From Nicotiana tabacum (lineage: Eukaryota > Streptophyta > Magnoliopsida > Solanales > Solanaceae): a DNA stretch of 64,000 nt. The translations under genes were made by a program, and so were the position numbers. Location: NCBI RefSeq assembly GCF_000715075.1, contig NC_134096.1, positions 41,117,804 to 41,181,803 on the forward strand, read 5' to 3'. Under the pieces are notes generated by a model that was not told the DNA's origin, did no database searches, and was given only the letters and a program-made list of their open reading frames with translations. This document shows positions 55,612-64,000 of this stretch, piece by piece; positions within the stretch are counted from its first letter, which is position 1; each line of letters begins with the position of its first letter.

Positions 55612-56196
55612 TGTTTACCTGTAAAACACTACAATTGAATTTGTAATATGGTTTATAGACACGTGAATTAATTTAATCCAAGAATATAAGATAATCAAGA
55701 ACAATAATTAGTTAATGAAAATAAATTAAAAATAAACACAAGCCTGATTGTGGGCTGAACTTCTCCGAGAACAATAACAAGAATAATATGAAGAACAAAG
55801 TAGAGAATATTATTTGGAATAAGAGCTTGTTTTACCTTTTCGGTATACAGAATGTTTTGTGTGTTCATAATGAATACAAATTCTCTTATTTATAGCTTTA
55901 TTCAGGGAGACAAGATCCTCAAATCAAGCTCTTCTTTAAGATGAATAAAACCCCTCTTCATGGATGCATAACGGTTGAACATTAATAAAAAGATTCTTTG
56001 TAACGGCTGCTCATTGAATGCTATCTTTTCTAATTGATATCTTCCTTTCAAATCTTCGTTCTTGGTTCCAATGCCTTAAGAACTTATTCAGCATCGGTCA
56101 CATATTTGTATCCGGTGTCAACTATTTGCTTACTTATAACTTACCTGTCTTTACTTCCACGTGTCAACTCGTCGAGCATCCACCTCTCATTTATCA
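55612..56196 (-). mobile_element. E7 3' LTR (0.58 kb)
   Basis: On the minus strand it runs TGATAAATGAGAGGTGGATG to ...GGTAAACA (plus-strand left end TGTTTACCTG). It is the reverse-oriented counterpart of the E8 LTR at 62791-63374, with the same CTCCGAGAACAATAACAAGA-type and GCTCGACGAG phrases. The minus-strand purine-rich TATGGGGTAAAAT just before its start can serve as the polypurine tract. Confidence 0.87.
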
Positions 56197-56419
56197 ATTT
56201 TACCCCATACATATAGTCCCCCTACTTTTCGGTGACAAAACTTTGTATTAACAGAAAGTAGATAAGACCTCTTTTCTTGGTGGAAAAGTTCCTGAATGGT
56301 TTCTGACACTTGAAAAGACGCACGTCTCCTTGCATTTAATGATCCGAAGACGTGTTATCCCGTAATTCGCCAAATATTTTTGCCAATCTTCAAGATAATC
56401 ATGACCATGAATTCTCCCG

Positions 56420-56430
56420 CCTATAAACTT
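56420..56430 (+). promoter_or_regulatory. TATA-like box of the E7 antisense ORF
   Basis: CCTATAAACTT lies 133 bases upstream of the ATG at 56553. The E6 counterpart is at 22340. The leader between them is pyrimidine-rich in both elements. Confidence 0.5.
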
Positions 56431-57206
56431 CTCCACTACTCATCACTTTTACCTTTCACTTTTACAAACTCCTCTTCTCCTAATCTCCAAAGAACTCAAC
56501 TACAAAACTCTTGTTTCTCAGTAAAAGCTTCTTACTCGGATCTTCTACCACCATGTCTTCTATCACCTCTGCCCCCAAAAACTCTGGCCTTGTCATCGGA
56601 GGTGGCCCTTCTAAAAATAATAAAACTAACGAAGTTGATGTCGAAACCGAACCTCCTAAGTTCAAAAGGAAACTATCAACCCCAAAAATGACAAAAATTG
56701 GCTTGTCCGCAAATATCCTTCTTCCATTTGCCCTGTTAGTATACCTATTATAAAGGAAGATTGTGACTGGAAAAACATCGAAATCTTAGACCCTAATTAA
56801 GTGAAAAGGGTCATCTTTAGCAAACCCGGGTTCATGTGTGTTTATACATACTCTATTACATTAAGATTGGGTCAAGAAATTAATCCCATTATTGTAGAAT
56901 TTTGCCACCATTACTACATCTTCTTAGCTCAAGTACGCCCATCAATATGGCGTACGGTAGCTTGCCTTCATAAATTGTGTTCCTAGGCCGGAGAAACCCT
57001 CACTCTTGCCCATTTGATCAACCTCTACTCCCCAAAATTTTTTCGTGGAGGCGTGATCAAACTCAGCAAACATGGCCATCATACTATTGTTACTAGTGTC
57101 GATGACGACAATGCCTGTGGTTGAATGGAACGATTCATTGTCATTGCTACCACGGACATCCTTACAGCAACAGCCCCTTCTATCCCTGAATCTTGAAATT
57201 TTACTT

Positions 57207-57295
57207 GTAAGTTTTCAGATATCCTTTTTCTATTATGTTAAAGAGAATTTCCTCCTTTGCTAACTTTTATTTCCTTTGTTTCAACTATCTGGTAG
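57207..57295 (+). other. Candidate intron 1 of the E7 antisense ORF
   Basis: The donor is TTACTT/GTAAGTTTT and the acceptor is TATCTGGTAG/GAACCACC, length 89, T-rich. It lies at the same point of the protein as the E6 intron, after the conserved domain. Confidence 0.6.
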
Positions 57296-58270
57296 GAACC
57301 ACCATCAGTTAATAATCTGACCCAATGGGTACAAAAAATTTTAGGCTTTTTCACACCGGATTCACGTAGGTGGAAAGCAATTACACCCAAATTTAATTGG
57401 AAAGCCAAGAATCATGATAAGTAAAAGTTATTATTTTTTTCTTCCAATTTTTGACAAGATTTAGATTCAATTTGTTGAATCCCTTCTGCAATACACATGC
57501 CTTCCGAAGGGATCTTCAATTTGCCATATTGTTGAGGTTTCTCATGACCCAACGGTGGCCCATCAACAAGTTTAAGCAATTCTTGACTGGAAGAGGGCTC
57601 ATGAAGCCACTCTTGCTTCCGGTGAAGGTACCCTTTCCCTGAGTCCCCAACCTAGGGTTAAAAAACCAAAAAGAAAACGTACCTTTATGGTTGAGACTCG
57701 GGAGAAGACTTCAACAAAAGAAGCTCCAACTAGACCGACCACTGTGGTCATTGATGATAAATCAGTTCCTCTTCAAAAAAAAAAAGATCTCCTCCAGCTC
57801 AACCGGATGCTCAGTCAAGAGAACTTCAATTACCTCAACCGAGAGAACTTCAAGCGCTTTTCACGAAAATAGAAACAGTTGAAAATGTTGAGTCTCATTT
57901 TCGAGCTCCTGTTGTTACTTCTGGTCAGAGAATTTCTTCCTCTAATGTTCCTCCTCCTTCGACTTCAACACCATCTGCAACACCATTAACCCCTACCTCC
58001 CCACCGGTTCCAACCGAACAAATGGATGATGGTCGTTCCCCTCGGTCACCTGACCTTGGGAATATAGAGAATACTTACCCGGTACCCACTCGAAACCCCA
58101 ATGTTAAACGAAGTGTCATCCTTACGGTTATGAATGAGTGCCACCTACTCTCCAAGATGATGGGGGTCGCCAACTACTTGAAGCTTCTGGCTTCGAACAA
58201 ATATTGGAGAAAGATGGATTCTCTTTCTGCTGAGTGTCAGATTAACAACATCATGCACTTTTCTGCTCAG

Positions 58271-58379
58271 GTATCAATTTAATCTTCTTTTAGGCCCCTT
58301 TTTCTTGCTAGATATTGTCTTTAAAATTTTAATCTTTGACCTTTTATGCTAACCTCCTTTCCACCGAAGGCTTATAAAA
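58271..58379 (+). other. Candidate intron 2 of the E7 antisense ORF
   Basis: The donor is TGCTCAG/GTATCAATT and the acceptor is TTTCCACCGAAG/GCTTATAA, length 109, T-rich. It lies before the coiled-coil part, where E6 has a decayed counterpart (32587-32657). Confidence 0.55.
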
Positions 58380-59187
58380 GATAATTTTGGACAAGGAAGC
58401 TTTCACCGCTGAATGAGATCAGCTTGCTGCCAAACGTGACCAACTTGTCGAGCGCCTCCCTATTTTAGAAGTAAAAGTTACTCAAATGGGAGAGCTTGAA
58501 GCCCGATTAGAGCAATCCGAGCAAGAGAAAATGGCCCACATCCAAGAGACCGCTCAATCACATAAAGAGCTTAAATAAGCGAAGGAAAATTAGACTTAAC
58601 TGCAAGATGCTGCAACTGCCACAGTCAAATGTGAGTCTGCTTTCATGGAGCAAATCAACAACCTGGAAGAAAGCTTATGTTCCAAAATCGAGGAGGCAAC
58701 TACTGTCGAGGAGAAAAGAGCCCAAATATAGGAAAGGTTAAAAAAAGGTTATGGTGTAGAACCACGAGCAAGCGAGGACAAATATAGACATTAACTGAAC
58801 CTATGGCATCGTGAAGGCTGAAAATGAACAGCTACAATTAAAAATTGAGAGGCTTCGAGCTAAACTCCAAGATCAAGAAGACCCCTTCCTTCTCAAGAAA
58901 ATTTATGCAATTTACCATATAAGGAGGAAGCCTAATAAGGTATTGCAAATATAGATGGTTGCATCACTAAAGCTCTCGAATTGGAGACGACTGCCTTCAA
59001 CAACATTTCTCCTCGACCCACTCCTTCAAGCTCTTCGAGCACAAGTTCAGACTACTTGGGAACCGAAGTGGAGGATGAAAAGGAAGATAAATATGAAGGT
59101 ACTGAACCGAATACGGAACAACCTTCATCTGCAAAAGATGTAGAAGAGCCCTCTCTTCCTTCGGACTCTCCCGGCAAAACCAATTGA

Positions 59188-59937
59188 TGTATTTTTTTTT
59201 ATAAATATGTCAAAACTTCTATTGAATTTGACATTTTCAATAAAAAAAACATCTTTTGCCTGATTTCTGTGTAGAACATTTTTTAAATTAAATAAATTTC
59301 GGAATTGTTTGCATCCGATAACTTTAATCCGAGAAATTCAAACTTCCAGTAACTACCTTTTGACTATGAGGGTTTCATAAGAGAGGAATTTTATATTTAC
59401 GGTGCTCTTGAAGAGAACGTCTCATGTTCATTTTGGCACAAGCATTTGAAGTTTAACTAACTTTCAAATGAAAAGGAATTTAACTTATCATTTGGACAAG
59501 AAATAAGATAAAAACGAAAAAGACTTTGATTTATTAATTCCATTTTCAAAAGTACATTTAAATAAATATTCATTTGCTTAAGTAAATAAAGCTACCAATA
59601 CATGTGGCTAACTTGTATAATTTATTTCTATGGGACTGATTATGCAGTACTCGGTCCTGATAAGATACAACTTCCGATTCTAACAGTCCCCGAACTTCTT
59701 GACACATAATGTACTGATATACTATGGTTCCCCCACCCACCCCCAGTTTTCGGATGCTAAGTATGAGAATTTGAACATTGGAGTTCTTGATATCGCTAAT
59801 GATCCTTCCTGGTAGTATATTTTACGTTTTTGCCTCATTAAAAAACTTGCTAGAAAAAATCTAATAGGGACAAAAACAGGACGAAGGAAAAAAGAGTGCA
59901 ACACATACTTCAGTATCAATAAGGATCTTCAACAGTA
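59188..59937. other. Spacer between convergent E7 antisense ORF and pol
   Basis: AT-rich and non-coding. AATAAA-type signals occur at 59239 and 59573, and a C-rich run at 59730-59745. It is the likely 3' untranslated end of the antisense ORF on one side and of pol on the other. No repeat equivalent to the E6 105-bp pair was seen. Confidence 0.5.
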
Positions 59938-61085
59938 ATACTTTTTTAGGTGTGTCAAGTTCCAATTGTTTGGTAATTTTACACCATCTTCATTTTCTAG
60001 CTGATATGAACCTTTACCAGATATAGCTGAAATCCTGTAAGGTCCTTCCCATGTTGGTCCCAGCTTCTCGGCGTCAATCTCTCGAGTACTTTGAGTTACT
60101 TTCCTCAAAACTAACTCTTTGACTTTGAAATATCGAAGATTTGCTTAGTGGTTATAATATCTTTCCATTCTTTACTTCTGTGCCACCATACTTACATATG
60201 CTAAATTTTGATATTCTTCAAGCAAATCCAGCTTAATTAATAGTGCTTCATTATTTGCCTCCTCGTTTTCCCGAGAATACATTATGTTCGGTTCTCCAAT
60301 TTCTACCGGAATCAAAGCCTCTGCACCGTACATAAGAGAAAATGGTGTTTCTCCCTTACTCGACTTTACCGTTATTCGATATGCCCATAACACACTCGGT
60401 AGCTCTTCAGGCCAATTACCTTTAGTATCCTCTAATTTCTTTTTGAGGTTTTGAATTATCACCTTGTTGATTGAATCCACTTCACCATTAACACTTGGAT
60501 GATATGGAGAATATGTGATCCCTTTAATCTTTAGTCCTTCCAAAATTTTTGTGACTTTGGAACCTATAAATTTTGGCTCATTGTCACAAGAAATTATTTT
60601 GGTACTCCAAACCGGCAAATAATGTGTTCTCATATGAAATCAATCACTTCTCGCTCTCCAATATTTTTGTAAGCACCTACTTCAACACATTTAGAGAATT
60701 ATCAGTTAAAACCAAAAGAAATTTTTTCTGCCCGGGCCCTTGAGATAAGGGTCCAACTATGTCCATCCCCCATTTTATGAATGGCCACAGTGACACTACC
60801 GAATGCAAAAGCTCTATCGGTCGATGCACTAATTGTGCATGACGCTGACACTAATCACATTTATGAACAAATGCATTCACATCTTGTTCCATCCGGGGCC
60901 AAAGTAATCAGCCCTTATCAATTTGACAACCAACGAGTCCGAACCGGAATGATTTCCGTACACTCCTTCATGAACTTCTCTCATCACATAGTCAGCCTCC
61001 GATGTTCCTAAACACCGAGACAATGGTCCTTGAAACGACCTTCGGTATAAATGACCATCAACAAAGAAATAGCGAACAGCTTTAG
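59938..61085 (-). pseudogene. E7 integrase (Tat lineage)
   Basis: Minus-strand integrase. Readable parts are the zinc-finger area (60880-61080, degraded), GMDIVGPLSQGPGQKKF with the first catalytic aspartate kept, ISCDNEPKFIGSKVTKIL with the second, and SPYHPSVNGEVDSINKVI. In the last, the usual glutamate position reads aspartate. YGAEALIPVEIGEPN and the C-terminal KLGPTWEGPYRISAISGKGS follow, ending with NLTHLKKYYC near 59938. One good frame covers 60633-60172. There is no chromodomain. Confidence 0.86.
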
Positions 61086-61835
61086 TTCGTAATCATCGGG
61101 ATGCTTTACGATCTTCAGGAAATTTTTCATGTCTTAAATACTCTATAAACTCATTTCTCCAATCCCAAACTAGGTTGGTTGAGTTAAATTTGCAATATCC
61201 GTCCACACCCAATACCGAATGCAACAGTTGAACGACTGCAGCAGAATTGGCTCCTTTCATTTCCATGGATGACCCCAAATTTGCCAATGCGTTTGCCTCC
61301 ACTTTCTCTTCCCTTGGGATGTGAATTATTGACCATTCCTTGAACCGAGAAAGCTAAACTTGAACCTTATTCAAGTACTGTTGCATGCGCTCCTCCTTGG
61401 TGTCAAAAATTCCATATACCAAATTCACTGCCAACTGGGAGTCGCAATTTATTTCAATTACCTTAAAGCCTAGTCCCCGAGCTAATTCAAGTCTTGCAAC
61501 CAAAGCCTTGTACTCGGCTTCATTGTTAGTTAAAGGTACAGTTCTAATGGCGTGTCTTAGGGTTTCTCTCGAAGGAGTGATTTATACTATCCTAAGACCG
61601 AACCCTTTTATGTTAGAAGCTCCGTCCGTAAACAAAGTCCAAACACCGAAGACAGTTCTCGACACCAGAATTGCTTCTTTAGCAGCTAAAGGTATCATTC
61701 TCGGACTAAAGTCAACCACGAAATCGGTCAAAACTTGGGACTTGATAGTTATCCGAGGTTTATATTCTATATCAAATTCACTAATTTATATCACACATTT
61801 AGCCAATCTTCCTGACAATTCAGATTTATGAAGGA
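61086..61835 (-). pseudogene. E7 second RNase H (archaeal-like)
   Basis: Minus strand: WTLFTDGASNIKGFGLR, VPLTNNEAEYKALVARLELA, INCDSQLAVNLVYGIFDTKE, HIPREEKVEANALANLGSS. The acidic residues of the active site are present except that the last position reads N in EANALAN, where E6 has D in EVDALAN. Stops lie at about 61590 and 61355. Same position as in E6. Confidence 0.85.
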
Positions 61836-62790
61836 TGTTCCTCAAGGGAAAAGTCATCACAATGGCTGTTCGGTGGCACTAAAAATAAGGTCTAAGATTT
61901 CGTGAGGCGACTACGAGAACTGGAGCCAACTTTTCTAGGTGTGGATAGCATGTGTCCGCTCTCGATAAAATTTTATTAACATAATAAACAGGAAATTTTG
62001 TACCTTCTTCCTCCCGAACCAAGACTGTACTTATCGGAACTTCCGAAACCACCAAATAAATTAGCAATTGTTTAGCTTCCTTCAGTTTGGACATTAAAGG
62101 AGGGCTAGACAAGTACTTCTTTAGGTCCTTCAATGCTTGCTGACATTTCAGAGTCCACACGAAAATATTTTTCTTTTCCAAGAGTGAAAAGAAATGATGG
62201 CATTTCTCCGAAGACCTTGATATAAATCTACTAAGGGCCTCCAACCTGCCGGTCAACCTTTGCATTTCCTTCATACTTGTCAACTGATCAGGGATATCGT
62301 TGATGGCTTTTATCTTGTCGGGATTTACTTCGATTCCTCTTTGACATACAAAATAACCAAGAAATTTTCCGAACCGAACTCTAAAGGTGCATTTTTCCGA
62401 GTTGAGCTTCATGTTGTATTTTCTCAAAATGTCGAACATCTCTTGTCAATGAGTCAAATGACTTCCTATATTAAGAGACTTAACCAACATATCATCAATG
62501 TAAACTTTCATAGTTTTACCAATTTGTTGTTCGAACATTTTATTAACGAGCCTTTCATAAGTGGCTTCGGCATTCTTAAGCCCGAAAGGCATCAAGTTAT
62601 AGTAATGAGTGCCAAATTTGTGACGAATGAGGTTTTATGTTGTTCCTCCGGGTGCATCCTAATTTGATTATAACCGGAATACGCATCAAGAAAACTCATT
62701 AACTCATGCCATGTCATAGCATCGATCATTTGGTCAATGTTCGGCAATGGGAAAGAATCTTTAGGGAATGCCTTATTCAAATCTTTATAT
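61836..62790 (-). pseudogene. E7 reverse transcriptase (5'-truncated) and first RNase H
   Basis: Minus strand. RT begins abruptly at the residues KDLNKAFPKDSFPLPNID (62790) and continues through MIDAMTWHELMSFLDAYSGY, MPFGLKNAEATYERLVNKMF and the intact catalytic VYIDDMLVKS. The connection and RNase H follow (62439-61879): EVNPDKIKAINDIPDQLTSM, GRLEALSRFISRSSEK, FVWTLKCQQALKDLKKYLSS, YPHLEKLAPVLVVASRNLRP. The residues that should precede KDLNKA are replaced by an LTR start in opposite orientation. The same break occurs in E8. Confidence 0.88.
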
Positions 62791-63374
62791 TAATAAACGA
62801 GAGGCGGATGCTCGACGAGTTGACACGTGAAAGTAAAGACAGGTAAGGTATGAGTCGGTAAATAGTTGGCGTCGGATACAAACATGTGACCGGTGCGGAA
62901 TAAATTTTGAAGGCATTGGAACCGAGAACAAAAATTTGAAAGGAAGACATCGGTTGGAAAAGACAGCATTCAATGAGCAGCCGTTACAAAGAATTTTTGT
63001 ATTAATGTTCAACCGTTATGCAGCCATCAAGAGAAATTTTATTCATGTTAAAGAAGAGCTTGATTTGGGGATCTTGTCTCCCTGAATAAAGCTATAAATA
63101 GGAGAATTTGTATTCATTATTACCACAGGAAACATTTTGTATACCAAAAAGGAAAACAAGCTCTTATTCTAAATAATCTTCTTTACTTTGTTCTTCATAT
63201 TGTTCTTGTTATTGCTCTCGGAGAAGTTCAGCCCACAATCAGGCTTGTGTTTCCTTTTAATTTATTTTCATTAACTTATTATTATTATTGATTATTTTAT
63301 ATTCTTGGATCAAATTAATTCACATTCCTATAAATCACGTTATAAATTCAACTGTACCATTTTACGGGTAAACA
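62791..63374 (+). mobile_element. E8 5' LTR (0.58 kb), plus orientation
   Basis: It starts TAATAAACGAGAGGCGG (family TGATAAACGA) and ends ACGGGTAAACA, followed at once by a primer site. A TATA-like box, GCTATAAATAG, lies at 63090-63101. It is about the same length as the E7 LTR but lies in the opposite orientation, so E7 and E8 face away from each other across this LTR. Confidence 0.87.
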
Positions 63375-63394
63375 GTTTGGCGTCCACCGTGGGG
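63375..63394 (+). other. E8 primer binding site region
   Basis: GTTTGGCGTCCACCGTGGGG follows the LTR end directly. It matches the E6 site (48969-48988) in 16-17 of 20 positions. Confidence 0.8.
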
Positions 63395-63540
63395 CATAGA
63401 CAGTCGTGTTATTACTTTGATCCATTCATATGTTACTAACGTAGTTTGACACTCTTCTTTAGTAAAAGAAAAATCAGACAGCTAACGATGTGAACAATTC
63501 TTACAATGTTGGAACAAACAACGAGCATGATAGATGTGTT
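63395..63540 (+). pseudogene. E8 leader and first codons of gag
   Basis: After about 93 bases of leader, an ATG at 63488 is followed by sequence that resembles the start of E6 gag (Met-Ser-Asn-Ser) but is out of frame by one base. A following short frame reads NNSYNVGTNNEHDR. Gag is then cut off at 63541, where an inverted LTR piece begins. Confidence 0.6.
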
Positions 63541-63703
63541 CCGATGTCTTCCTTTCAAATATTTGTTCTCGGTTCCAATGCCTTCAAAACTTATTCAACA
63601 TCGGTCATATATTTATATCCGGTGCCAACTATTTGCTCATTCATATCTTACATGTCTTTACTTTCACGTGTCAACTCGTCGAGCATCCGCCTGTCGTTTA
63701 TCA
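63541..63703 (-). repeat. Inverted fragment of the Tat LTR start inside E8
   Basis: These 163 bases are the reverse complement of the E8 LTR start (62791-62953), with about 85-90% identity by eye, for example ACGTGTCAACTCGTCGAGCA. The piece ends exactly at the LTR terminus (...TTTATCA), where RT sequence begins. Confidence 0.88.
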
Positions 63704-64000
63704 ATATAAAGATTTGAATAAGGCATGCTCTAAAGACTCTTTCCTGTTGCCGAACATTGACTAAATGATCGATGCTACGGCCAGGCATGAGTTAATGAGT
63801 TTTTTTTACGTGTATTCTGGGTATAATCAAATTAGGATGCACCCGGAGGATCAAGAAAAAACCTCGTTCATCACAAATATTGGCACTTATTGCAATAATA
63901 TGATGCATTTCGGGCTAAGAATACCGGAGCCACTTATCAAAAACTCGTTAGTAAAATGTTCGAATAGTAAATTGATAAAACTATAAAAATTTATGTTGAT
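63704..64000 (+). pseudogene. E8 reverse transcriptase fragment, runs off the window
   Basis: Plus strand: KDLNKACSKDSFLLPNID, a stop, MIDATARHELMSFFYVYSGY, NQIRMHPEDQEKTSFITN, then frame changes around MMHFGLRIPEPLIK. It starts at the same residue as the E7 RT, after the inverted LTR piece. It is damaged and continues beyond 64000. Confidence 0.87.

Larger units (their letters stand above)
56553..59187 (+). pseudogene. E7 antisense ORF ('putative gypsy-type transposon' domain plus coiled coil)
   Basis: The ATG at 56553 (context ACCACCATGTC) starts MSSITSAPKNSGLVIGGG. The domain block follows in changing frames: VEFCHHYYIFLAQVRPSIWR, LINLYSPKFFRGG and MERFIVIATTDIL. Two intron candidates are visible, 57207-57295 and 58271-58379. 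Pro/Ser-rich sequence comes next, then a coiled-coil region (MGELEARLEQSEQEKMAHIQ, QINNLEESLCSKIEEATTVE, LQLKIERLRAKLQDQE). The end is an acidic Ser-rich tail (TSSDYLGTEVEDEKED ... SDSPGKTN) with a stop at 59187. More than eight stops or frame changes are present. It is the same gene as the E6 antisense ORF in order of parts and position, but strongly diverged. Confidence 0.75.

Noticed and set aside
61385..61831. 148-codon plus-strand ORF opposite E7 RNase H
   Set aside because: It is a shadow frame; the minus strand reads as second RNase H with all landmarks.

Overview
This window is plant nuclear DNA made almost entirely of nested, decayed LTR retrotransposons of the Ty3/Gypsy superfamily. 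No host gene, tRNA gene or rRNA gene could be supported. The long Tekay/Del-like LTRs with methionine-initiator-tRNA primer sites, the Athila remnant, and the Tat elements carrying a 'putative gypsy-type transposon' antisense ORF together suggest a Solanaceae genome, most likely a large one such as Nicotiana. That is an inference from family resemblance. Element names E1-E9 below are mine.

Layout, left to right. E1 (1-407 and 3457-about 6355, minus strand) is a broken chromovirus-type gag-pol. It is split by a 3.0 kb solo LTR (413-3451, target duplication ACTCC) that carries a 45-bp tandem array, and it contains a local inversion (4556-5130). E2 (about 6745-10505, minus) is an Athila remnant: end of RNase H, integrase, a GC-rich spacer and an extra downstream ORF. 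E3 (10506-18349 plus 21557-21914, minus) is a Tekay/Del element with gag, protease, RT, RNase H, integrase and chromodomain. Its 5' LTR is split by a 3.2 kb deleted element (18350-21551, duplication CTTAG).

E6 (about 21915-49640, minus) is a Tat-lineage element with gag, protease, RT, a first RNase H, a second (archaeal-like) RNase H and integrase. It also has a convergent plus-strand ORF with its own TATA-like box and an intron. Two complete elements are nested in it. E4 (23868-32064, duplication ATCCC) sits in the antisense ORF and is non-coding, apparently non-autonomous. E5 (39026-47737, duplication ATCTT) sits in gag and carries a mosaic pol. E4 and E5 share LTR modules, leader and primer site, and pieces of E4-type DNA occur inside E5 and at the edge of E1.

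E9 (49641-54136, plus) is an integrase-chromodomain end with its 3' LTR. Then come 1.5 kb of AT-rich sequence without a recognised gene. E7 (55612-62790, minus) is a second Tat element with the same antisense spliced ORF. At 62791 it abuts a plus-oriented Tat element, E8 (62791-64000, running off the window). The E7/E8 contact is a long imperfect inverted repeat in which both arms carry the same LTR/RT junction.

The most unusual signals are: clusters of short CpG-rich self-complementary words in several unrelated LTRs; the antisense spliced ORF shared by both Tat elements; the E4/E5/E1 mosaic; and the E7/E8 inverted repeat. None of the pol genes is intact. All show stops, frameshifts or lost catalytic residues.
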